NCBI GenBank assembly: GCA_002409595.1
Contig: DHNQ01000031.1
Location: 1-5,619 of the forward strand
DNA: 5,619 nt
Direction: 5' to 3'
DNA from: Dysgonomonas sp. UBA5412
Lineage (GTDB): Bacteria; Bacteroidota; Bacteroidia; Bacteroidales; Dysgonomonadaceae
The position numbers were made by a program, and so were the translations under genes. Each line of letters begins with the position of its first letter. The first letter of the stretch is position 1. The notes under the pieces are model-generated. The model was not told where the DNA came from. It made no database searches and saw nothing but the letters and a program-made list of their open reading frames with translations. Shown here one piece after another: positions 1 to 4,488 of this stretch.

Positions 1-1
1 T

Positions 2-115
2 TATGCTTCCACTTCAAAACTGAAGGGACAGCTTAAACTGGCAAAAGCCAAAGGTACTAACCTGGCTGATCTAAAAAGGATTGAACGCACTGATAAGAGG
101 AATTGTAGTATTTGA
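2..115 (+). CDS. C-terminal end of an unrecognised basic protein (5' part lies outside the window)
   Basis: The frame is open from the left edge and ends at TGA 113-115, giving 37 residues that finish with KRIERTDKRNCSI. The segment is rich in Lys and Arg and looks helical (KLKGQLKLAKAKGTNLADLK), which could suit a nucleic-acid-contacting tail, but I recognise no family. No start is visible because the gene begins upstream. It could be the last gene of the element's neighbouring module or a gene flanking the element; the tail does not show a tyrosine-recombinase catalytic motif. It may also be a chance open stretch, since only 114 bases are seen. Confidence 0.4.
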   Translation, partial: YASTSKLKGQLKLAKAKGTNLADLKRIERTDKRNCSI

Positions 116-273
116 GGTTTCGGCTTGACATAAATGGTCAAACAGGTATTTGATGACTAATGTATAGGAGCTAGCTCTCACAACTCATTGATAAAAGAAT
201 TGTATTTGAAAGCATATCACAAAAATACAAATAAAAGTAGAAAATCCAGTTCAATATTATAGTTCTTCATCCG

Positions 274-304
274 TTGTTTATTTGATGTATATTTCGTATA
301 TTTG
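274..304 (+). promoter_or_regulatory. Bacteroides-type promoter
   Basis: A perfect TAnnTTTG -7 element (TATATTTG, 297-304) lies 20 bases after a TTG -33 element (274-276), which matches the spacing expected for the Bacteroidales primary sigma factor. Transcription should start near 311. The octamer GTATATTT is repeated directly at 287-294 and 296-303, 9 bp apart and overlapping the -7 box, so a repressor could bind there. The transcript would run through the tiny frames to the terminator at 462-500. Confidence 0.65.
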
Positions 305-343
305 TATACAATTGAAAACGTACATTGAAATGCTAATAGATTA

Positions 344-391
344 ATGAAAATTAATGATTTACATCTTGGTGGTGCAGGAGGTGGAGATTGA
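344..391 (+). CDS. Possible 15-residue leader peptide
   Basis: ATG 344 opens a 15-codon frame, MKINDLHLGGAGGGD, ending at TGA 389-391. It sits about 33 bases after the predicted transcription start and is glycine-rich at its end. Its stop overlaps the next ATG (TGATG, 389-393), the arrangement of translational coupling. Just before and over its start is a direct repeat ATTAATGA (340-347 and 350-357). No family is recognised. The frame could be chance; its position between a good promoter and a strong terminator is the main support. Confidence 0.3.
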   Translation: MKINDLHLGGAGGGD

Positions 392-471
392 TGTTTGAGA
401 TTTACAACAAATTGAATATAAGCTGGTTAACGAGAGACTATTTGTCCCGTCCATACCGCTTAAAGCCTTGA
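391..471 (+). CDS. Possible 26-residue leader peptide ending inside a terminator stem
   Basis: ATG 391 begins a 26-codon frame (MFEIYNKLNISWLTRDYLSR onward) that stops at TGA 469-471. AGGAGGT (376-382) lies 8 bases upstream, a textbook Shine-Dalgarno that is unusual for Bacteroidales. The last codons and the stop fall within the left arm of the 462-495 hairpin, so a ribosome finishing this frame would cover that arm. This is the geometry of translation-dependent attenuation. It may equally be coincidence, because no run of regulatory codons is evident and the peptide is unrecognised. Confidence 0.35.
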   Translation: MFEIYNKLNISWLTRDYLSRPYRLKP

Positions 472-500
472 TAGTCTATTGATTATCAAGGCTTTTTCTT
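462..500 (+). terminator. Strong intrinsic terminator
   Basis: AAAGCCTTGATA (462-473) and TATCAAGGCTTT (484-495) form a perfect 12-bp stem with a 10-base loop. The T-rich tail TTTTTCTTTT starts in the last stem bases and runs on just past 500. It would end the transcript begun near 311, giving an RNA of about 190 nt, unless it is conditionally read through into the gene at 629. Confidence 0.85.
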
Positions 501-505
501 TTGTC

Positions 506-524
506 GTCGTGCATCTGTCGTGCA
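506..524 (+). repeat. Tandem GTCGTGCA repeat, 11-bp period
   Basis: GTCGTGCA occurs at 506-513 and again at 517-524, separated by TCT, immediately after the terminator. The two copies would lie on nearly the same helix face. Paired short direct repeats like this are typical of protein-binding sites, for example the arm-type sites of tyrosine recombinases. The function here is inferred only. Confidence 0.55.
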
Positions 525-571
525 AATTCATATTTGTCCTATTCTTTTCCCTCTCTCGAAAATTATGTTGT

Positions 572-606
572 GTTGCACCGAAGTATTGGAAATTTCGCTA
601 ATTTTG
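572..606 (+). promoter_or_regulatory. Candidate promoter for the 238-residue gene
   Basis: TAATTTTG (599-606) is a perfect TAnnTTTG -7 box and a possible -33 GTTG is at 572-575. The 23-base spacer is longer than the usual 19-21. Transcription would start near 613, leaving a leader of about 16 bases before ATG 629. It allows the gene to be expressed independently of the upstream terminated transcript. Confidence 0.45.
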
Positions 607-628
607 GGAAATATCATTATTCTCGACC

Positions 629-1345
629 ATGCAAAACAGCTATCGCAAAATATATAACGATAACTTCTTGGGAACATCAGATGTTTCTATTCTTAAATTC
701 TATTATGCCAGCTTCAAGATACAACAAATAAAAGGTAAAGCTCCCGATGTGAGTTCTTTTTTGAATGATTGTGCAAAAATCTCCGAAGAGAGTAACCTTA
801 TGCTAAAGGTTTCCAGTGTTATTCCTTTTTTCAATTTATTCTTTGGAACAGGTAGAGAGCAGAAACATATTGCTGAAATAATAAGAACCAAGCGTGAAGA
901 AGTTGAGAAACTATTTCTGCGAGATGAGATCTCAGATGAAGCAATAAATTCTGTATTGTATGGCATATTGCCCCTTACGCAATCTGAGAGTTTATCTGAA
1001 GAGGATACAATACAGGTAGTAAAAGATAAAATTCTAAAATGCTATTCTATAAAAGGCAGGAAGCAATTAGGCGACCGTATTTTCGGCTATTTATTGGCTT
1101 CGGAACTTATTTCCGCCTATACACCCGAAGAGCGATTACAAGCATGGCAAATACTTATCGGAGAAAAAATTGCTCCGTCCGATACAAAGCTACACGCGAC
1201 CCCCTCCTTAAACCGTAGTAATGTCGATAGTAAAACACTTCTAAAGCATTTAGATACGATTCGAGAATTTTATTCTGAAATCAGACTTGCAAAAGCGGTA
1301 TCGATTATTGAAAAAGACATGAAAACTCTATCGCTCAAAGCCTGA
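629..1345 (+). CDS. Hypothetical 238-residue protein, function unknown
   Basis: I do not recognise this protein. It appears soluble and mostly helical, with many charged residues. The only strongly hydrophobic stretch is short (about 63-72, VIPFFNLFFG), followed by a Lys/Arg/Glu-rich helix (about 76-100). A second amphipathic block runs from 125 to 180, and the C-terminal 40 residues look helical. No Walker, nuclease, methylase or HTH motif was found, and there is no signal peptide. ATG 629 is chosen because the frame is closed by TAA at 599-601 and this is the only ATG before residue 58; there is no clear Shine-Dalgarno. The gene stands alone between the leader region and the HTH-ATPase operon, reads in the same direction, and has its own candidate promoter. 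In mobilizable elements this position often holds cargo or an accessory regulator. The reading frame itself is convincing. Confidence 0.75.
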   Translation: MQNSYRKIYNDNFLGTSDVSILKFYYASFKIQQIKGKAPDVSSFLNDCAKISEESNLMLKVSSVIPFFNLFFGTGREQKHIAEIIRTKREEVEKLFLRDEISDEAINSVLYGILPLTQSESLSEEDTIQVVKDKILKCYSIKGRKQLGDRIFGYLLASELISAYTPEERLQAWQILIGEKIAPSDTKLHATPSLNRSNVDSKTLLKHLDTIREFYSEIRLAKAVSIIEKDMKTLSLKA

Positions 1346-1403
1346 GACTCTCCCTTATTTCTATTCAGTTACCCTTATTTTATTCTTAGCGCAACAAACG
1401 GAC

Positions 1404-1440
1404 TTGTCCCATTTCGTGAGTTGTTGTCCCAACTTGCCCC
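1404..1440 (+). repeat. TTGTCCC direct repeats on one helix face, putative operator
   Basis: TTGTCCC occurs at 1404-1410 and 1424-1430, with a variant TTGCCCC at 1434-1440. The starts are 20 and 10 bp apart, whole turns of the helix. The first copy also forms GGAC-TT-GTCC symmetry (1400-1409). The array ends about 12-15 bases before the -33 region of the HTH gene promoter, where a regulator could act. Further copies lie upstream: TTGTCCC at 442-448 and TTGTCC at 534-539. Confidence 0.5.
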
Positions 1441-1453
1441 AGTGATATAAGTT

Positions 1454-1486
1454 GTTTATATTCAGATAAATTGTTATATATATTTG
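1454..1486 (+). promoter_or_regulatory. Promoter of the HTH / VirE-like ATPase operon
   Basis: TATATTTG (1479-1486) is a perfect TAnnTTTG -7 box. A weak -33 GTTT (1454-1457) lies 21 bases away; the alternative GTTG at 1451-1454 has a 24-base spacer. The predicted start near 1493 lies between the TTG at 1484 and ATG 1517. This supports ATG 1517 as the true start of the HTH gene. Confidence 0.55.
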
Positions 1487-1516
1487 TCTTTCGAAATTTC
1501 TAAAATTATTAGTAAA

Positions 1517-1801
1517 ATGAGAAAGACATTCAAGAAATTCTGGTTAAAATCAGAAAATGAGGAAGCTGTTGAGAATAGTATTCCTCAAGAACAGGCATCG
1601 CCGGTTGACAAGGCGATGAACAATCTAATCAAAATGAAAGAGGCTGTTAAACTCCTTAAAGCCTCTGCTCCCACTGTCCGTAAATATGCCCGACTCGGCT
1701 ATTATAAAGAATACCGATTCGGCGAAAAACTTGTATTTTACAACAAAGAAGAAATCTTAAACTTTATCTTAAACCGACTCAGAACCGCAGAAGATTCTTG
1801 A
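1517..1801 (+). CDS. Small helix-turn-helix protein, excisionase-like (HTH_17 / MerR-like fold)
   Basis: This 94-residue protein has a polar, basic N-terminus (1-37) and then a winged helix-turn-helix of the excisionase/HTH_17 type (about 38-84). Helices fit MKEAVKLLKAS and APTVRKYARLG, followed by a turn and wing (YYKEYRFGEKLVFYNKEEI). Family members bind short direct repeats, either to bend DNA for excision with an integrase or to regulate transcription. The frame could extend upstream to TTG 1484, but that codon is part of the -7 box, so ATG 1517 is chosen. The stop is 4 bases before the next ATG, so the gene is probably translated together with the ATPase. The TTGTCCC repeats upstream are a plausible binding site. 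Excisionase versus replication/transfer regulator cannot be decided from sequence alone. Confidence 0.8.
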   Translation: MRKTFKKFWLKSENEEAVENSIPQEQASPVDKAMNNLIKMKEAVKLLKASAPTVRKYARLGYYKEYRFGEKLVFYNKEEILNFILNRLRTAEDS

Positions 1802-1805
1802 TGCC

Positions 1806-3014
1806 ATGAAAGAAAAAGCATCAGCCTCTGCCCGGAGGTCGAAGAACGAACGGATTGAAGAGGAACTGCGGACACTGTACAACTTTCGGTTTAATACTGT
1901 AAAGAGCCGTACAGAGTACCGGGATATCCATACACAAGGGGAATTCAGGCCTGTTACCAAATACTTCCTGAATTCCCTCCGCAGGGAAATTGATGTCCGC
2001 ATTGGTATTACCACTTCTGCCGATAATATCCGGGCTATTCTCGAAAGCAACTTTGCGGAAAAGATACATCCTATCCGGGAATATCTTCTCCGATTGCCTT
2101 TACTGAATCCGTTGGACTTTGGTTATACGGAACAACTTTTGCAAACCGTTGAAGTCTCAAATCCTGATAAGTGGAAAGAATACATTGTAAAGTGGCTGAT
2201 AGGGGTTGTAGCTAATGCGATGAGTGATGTCGGTTGTCAGAATCATACCTGTTTGGTGCTGACCGGAGAACAGGGCAAGTTCAAAACAACATGGCTCGAC
2301 CATCTTTGCCCCGATCCGTTAAAAAGCTACCTGTTCACAGGGAAGATAGATCCGCAGGGAAAAGATGTATTGACCCTGATAGCCGAATACCTGTTTATCA
2401 ATATTGATGACCAGCTGCGAGCTTTAAACAAACGTGATGAGAACGAACTCAAAAACCTAATCACGACTCCGGCTGTCAAGTACCGTAGACCATACGATAC
2501 CTACATTGAAGAATACTCGCATCTGGCGAGCTTTATGGCATCGGTGAACGGCAACGATTTTCTGACTGATCCGACAGGCAGCAGACGCTTTCTTCCATTC
2601 GAGGTTATCCGTATTGATATCGACAAGGCTTTATCCATCAATATGGATCATGTTTTCTCTGAAATCATGTATTTATACAAACAAAGTGTCCGCTATTGGT
2701 TTGATGACAAGGAAATAGAAGAATTACATCGGTTAAGTTCGGGTTTTCATGTGCAAACAGTAGAATATGAAATGCTGATGCAGGGTTTTGAAAAGCCCGA
2801 TGATACGGACGATTCGTTTATGACGACGGCTCAGGTACTGAACTATCTTAGGATGTTCAGCTCTTTGCCCCTGTCAGAGAAACGGATGGGCGAAGCCATC
2901 CGAAAGGCCGGATTTACACGGACTCAGAAACGGATTAACCGCAATCCCGCTCCTGTATATGGTTACCGGATAAAGAAGATTAAGCCGAATCCCTTTGTCG
3001 ATCAAGAACTGTAA
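1806..3014 (+). CDS. VirE-family P-loop ATPase/helicase with DUF3874-like C-terminus
   Basis: The 402-residue protein matches the virulence-associated E (VirE-like) family, cytoplasmic P-loop ATPases found with primases on phages and Bacteroidales mobile elements; a DNA helicase role in replication is the usual inference. An N-terminal helical part (1-125) precedes the ATPase core. The core has Walker A GEQGKFKT (154-161), a Walker B-like strand YLFINIDD (195-202), and the conserved SVNGNDFLTDPTGSRRF (246-262), where R260/R261 are candidate arginine-finger or sensor residues. The C-terminal 70 residues (about 335-392) resemble DUF3874, a likely winged-helix DNA-binding end. The protein is short for the family: longer Bacteroidales relatives carry an extra N-terminal primase-like domain, absent here, and a separate primase gene follows. 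It lies in an operon with the HTH gene (4-base gap) and ends in tandem stops TAATAA. Confidence 0.88.
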   Translation: MKEKASASARRSKNERIEEELRTLYNFRFNTVKSRTEYRDIHTQGEFRPVTKYFLNSLRREIDVRIGITTSADNIRAILESNFAEKIHPIREYLLRLPLLNPLDFGYTEQLLQTVEVSNPDKWKEYIVKWLIGVVANAMSDVGCQNHTCLVLTGEQGKFKTTWLDHLCPDPLKSYLFTGKIDPQGKDVLTLIAEYLFINIDDQLRALNKRDENELKNLITTPAVKYRRPYDTYIEEYSHLASFMASVNGNDFLTDPTGSRRFLPFEVIRIDIDKALSINMDHVFSEIMYLYKQSVRYWFDDKEIEELHRLSSGFHVQTVEYEMLMQGFEKPDDTDDSFMTTAQVLNYLRMFSSLPLSEKRMGEAIRKAGFTRTQKRINRNPAPVYGYRIKKIKPNPFVDQEL

Positions 3015-3035
3015 TAAAGATGATTTATTCTTTTT
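3013..3035 (+). terminator. Weak possible terminator after the ATPase gene
   Basis: AATAAA (3013-3018) and TTTATT (3024-3029) can form a 6-bp all-AT stem around GATGA, followed by CTTTTT. The T-run and the location at the stop codon suit a terminator, but the stem has no G-C pairs and would be unstable. Confidence 0.25.
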
Positions 3036-3037
3036 GC

Positions 3038-3140
3038 TTACTATCTTACTACATAACTAACTAATCCCATGAAAGAAAAAAGATTAGGTGTAGTTTGTTG
3101 CAAAAATATCATCTTACTCTCTTGTTACTACCTTACTACA
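3038..3140 (+). repeat. Paired 16-bp repeat, TTACTAYCTTACTACA
   Basis: TTACTATCTTACTACA (3038-3053) and TTACTACCTTACTACA (3125-3140) differ by one base. Each is itself a tandem of two TTACTA units 8 bp apart. The starts of the copies are 87 bp apart. Confidence 0.75.
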
Positions 3141-3233
3141 GTTGTAAGGTATATAGTTACTACAATTCGATATAGATACTACATATTATAGCCTATAAAT
3201 AAGACACTTAAATCATTTGTAGTATGTAGTAAG
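3045..3233. repeat. Perfect 11-bp inverted repeat bounding the iteron region
   Basis: CTTACTACATA (3045-3055) is the exact reverse complement of TATGTAGTAAG (3223-3233). The two arms enclose 167 bases that hold the other TTACTAC copies, so the cluster is roughly symmetric. Confidence 0.75.
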
Positions 3234-3263
3234 AAAAAGTTCTACAAAATTAAAAACAAGATT

Positions 3264-4229
3264 ATGATAACATATAATGAAGCAAATAAAATAAGTATCA
3301 AAGCCTATTTAGCTAATAGAGGTATCCATCCGGTTAAAGATCATGGTTATTATGGCATGTACCGTTCTCCATTCAGAGAGGACAATAATGCAAGCCTGAA
3401 AGTCGATTATAATAAAAATCTATGGATCGATTTCGGAAGCAATGACGGGGGAACAATGATCGATTTGGTTATGCGAATCAATAATTGTTCATTGAACGAA
3501 GCAATGCAAGAACTAAATCGATACAACAGTACATCAGTAAATCTGCACAACACTACAACAGCACAACAGCAATCAGAGTCTTTTTCTTTTCACGGCAATA
3601 ATTCAAATAATAATACTCCGACTATAACAATACAAAAGGTACTTCCGATCACGCATCAAGCCCTGATCAATTATCTATCGGAAAGAAAGATCAGTCTTGA
3701 TATCGCTAAGCAATATTGCTCTGAAATTCATTATTCCACAAACGGAAAATCGTTCTTCGCTATCGGTTTTCCAAATGACAGTAAAGGTTGGATATTACGG
3801 AGCGAGCCATTTAAGGGCTGTACCTCTATGGAGGTAACAACATATAACGGAGCAAACAGTACAAACAGCCCAAAAGAATCGTGCCTGGTCTTTGAAGGCT
3901 TTACCGATTTACTCTCCTATCTGACACTAAAGAATACCCATATATTCAAAGAGGATGTAATAGTGCTTAATTCACTATCCAACCTACCCAAAGCTATCGA
4001 CAGGCTAAAAGGTTACAAAGAAATACGTACTTATCTCGATAATGATGATCCGGGGAAGAAAGCTACTTTGACCATCAAAAAAACTCATCCGGCTGTAATT
4101 GATCAGTCAACAAAGTATGCAGACTATAAAGACCTGAACGAGTATCTTATTTCGATCAGGCAGATACAGCAGAAAGAGAAGCCTAAAATCGAGGTTAAAC
4201 GGAAACCCTTCAAAGGTTTCAGACCTTAA
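3264..4229 (+). CDS. Toprim-domain DNA primase with degenerate CHC2-type zinc finger
   Basis: This 321-residue protein is a DnaG-like primase of the mobile-element type, expected to make RNA primers for copying the element. The N-terminal 85 residues align in outline with a CHC2 zinc-binding domain (GYYGMYRSPFRED at 28-40, LWIDFGSNDGGTMIDLV at 53-69). The usual metal-binding Cys/His are replaced, with Met/Tyr and FGSND where CPFH and FGCG are expected, so zinc binding is doubtful. A linker rich in Asn, Ser, Thr and Gln (about 88-120) follows. The Toprim core has EGFTD (211-215), with catalytic-type Glu, and DNDDPG (259-264), the acidic metal-binding motif, then YKDLNEYL (288-295). It is shorter than cellular DnaG and lacks an obvious helicase-binding C-terminal domain. 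ATG 3264 follows an A-rich leader with no Shine-Dalgarno. The neighbouring ATPase is the likely partner. Confidence 0.88.
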   Translation: MITYNEANKISIKAYLANRGIHPVKDHGYYGMYRSPFREDNNASLKVDYNKNLWIDFGSNDGGTMIDLVMRINNCSLNEAMQELNRYNSTSVNLHNTTTAQQQSESFSFHGNNSNNNTPTITIQKVLPITHQALINYLSERKISLDIAKQYCSEIHYSTNGKSFFAIGFPNDSKGWILRSEPFKGCTSMEVTTYNGANSTNSPKESCLVFEGFTDLLSYLTLKNTHIFKEDVIVLNSLSNLPKAIDRLKGYKEIRTYLDNDDPGKKATLTIKKTHPAVIDQSTKYADYKDLNEYLISIRQIQQKEKPKIEVKRKPFKGFRP

Positions 4230-4268
4230 GCTTTCGTGCGTACCCCAGGGGCTTTTGAAAAAGCCATA

Positions 4269-4328
4269 GCCTATTAGGGATTTTTCTTTACGCTCCCGTT
4301 GCACTACCACTAAAAAATCCCAATAGGC
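4269..4328. repeat. Long imperfect inverted repeat
   Basis: The left arm 4269-4285 (GCCTATTAGGGATTTTT) pairs with the right arm 4313-4328 (AAAAATCCCAATAGGC) through 16 base pairs with one bulged base, around a 27-base loop. No T-run follows on either strand, so it does not look like a simple terminator. It is a likely single-strand structural element. Confidence 0.75.
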
Positions 4329-4375
4329 AAAGGGTGTTCCCCCTTTTGAATCCCCCTGAGCGGCCTGATGACCGC

Positions 4376-4393
4376 AGTCGCTCTGAAGCGACT
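4376..4393. repeat. Perfect 7-bp hairpin with CTGA loop
   Basis: AGTCGCT (4376-4382) and AGCGACT (4387-4393) form a G-C-rich stem with a tetraloop, about 95 bases before the relaxase start. It is one of the two most compact hairpins in the candidate oriT region. Confidence 0.65.
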
Positions 4394-4418
4394 ATTTAGA
4401 ATGATGAATCATTGTACA

Positions 4419-4436
4419 CCGACAAAGGATAGTCGG
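4419..4436. repeat. Hairpin CCGAC / GTCGG near the relaxase gene
   Basis: CCGAC (4419-4423) and GTCGG (4432-4436) form a 5-bp stem around AAAGGATA, followed by CTGGCATGG. Short hairpins of this size close to the relaxase gene are typical recognition structures for relaxases, but the nick position is not identifiable. Confidence 0.45.
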
Positions 4437-4469
4437 CTGGCATGGTTTCCAATTATCAAAATTACGAAC

Positions 4470-4483
4470 TTTTTAATTAAAAA
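4470..4483. promoter_or_regulatory. Perfect AT palindrome just upstream of the relaxase start
   Basis: TTTTTAATTAAAAA is a perfect 14-bp palindrome ending 5 bases before ATG 4489. It occupies the ribosome-binding region and could be an operator, or simply reflect the AT-rich leader favoured in Bacteroidales. Confidence 0.3.
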
Positions 4484-4488
4484 TAGCT

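Larger units (their letters stand above)
116..628. other. 513-base region without a convincing long gene; regulatory content
   Basis: This AT-rich stretch separates the partial gene on the left from the 238-residue gene. Its first part (116-270) holds only small symmetries: the perfect palindrome GAGCTAGCTC (168-177) and an inverted repeat TTGTATTT / AAATACAA (200-207 / 223-230). The second part holds a promoter, tiny reading frames, a strong terminator and a tandem repeat, each listed separately. A frame from TTG 501 to 731 exists but overlaps the next gene by about 100 bases and shows no protein-like features. In an integrative element, such a region beside a terminator could hold recombinase arm sites or an attachment site, but no att core can be proven without the other end. 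Confidence 0.5.
3015..3263. other. AT-rich iteron-like region, candidate replication origin
   Basis: This 249-base gap between the ATPase and primase genes has no convincing gene. It holds at least seven copies of TTACTAC or ATACTAC. Direct copies start at 3046, 3125, 3133, 3157 and 3176; inverted copies are at 3219-3225 and 3226-3232. A 19-base near-palindrome, CCTTACTACAGTTGTAAGG, lies at 3131-3149 with 8 of 9 pairs matched. From 3234 to the primase start the sequence is almost pure A/T, like a DNA-unwinding element. Repeats plus an AT-rich tract between a helicase and a primase gene suggest an origin or initiator-binding site. Transcriptional control of the primase is the main alternative; I see no TAnnTTTG promoter here. 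Confidence 0.5.
4230..4488. other. Hairpin-rich region, candidate transfer origin (oriT)
   Basis: The 259 bases between the primase and the relaxase hold no gene but many inverted repeats in a row: CCCCAGGGG (4243-4251), GGCTTTT-GA-AAAAGCC (4250-4265), a long imperfect stem (4269-4328), AAAGGG / CCCTTT (4330-4335 / 4342-4347), GCGG / CCGC (4360-4363 / 4372-4375), a 7-bp hairpin (4376-4393), AATGAT-GA-ATCATT (4400-4413) and CCGAC / GTCGG (4419-4436). MobV relaxases generally nick at an oriT with inverted repeats directly upstream of their gene, so this is the expected location. The exact nick site cannot be picked out. Terminator function or an origin for second-strand synthesis could share the region. 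Confidence 0.5.

Noticed and set aside
2..115. Tyrosine-recombinase C-terminus
   Set aside because: Position next to the module makes an integrase tempting, but the 37 residues lack the catalytic Tyr context and other recombinase motifs.
501..731. 76-codon forward frame from TTG 501
   Set aside because: It overlaps the better-supported gene at 629 by about 100 bases, starts inside the terminator tail and has no protein-like pattern.
703..966. Reverse-strand 87-codon frame
   Set aside because: It lies wholly within the forward 238-residue gene, with no promoter or family resemblance.
1484..1516. Upstream TTG start for the HTH protein
   Set aside because: TTG 1484-1486 is the end of the predicted -7 box, so it would not be in the transcript; ATG 1517 fits.
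3069..3191. 40-codon forward frame in the iteron gap, starting with CATGAAAGAAAAA like the ATPase gene
   Set aside because: The start resemblance is short and A-rich. The protein is mostly the translation of TTACTAC repeats (Tyr, Thr, Leu), so the repeats explain it better.
3038..3233. CRISPR array
   Set aside because: Units are 7-16 bp, spacing is irregular and copies occur in both orientations; there are no cas genes.
4250..4265. Terminator after the primase gene
   Set aside because: The GGCTTTT / AAAAGCC hairpin has no T-run on the + strand and merges with a larger series of inverted repeats.
4107..4310. Reverse-strand 67-codon frame
   Set aside because: It is antisense to the end of the primase gene and to the hairpin region, with no recognisable features.
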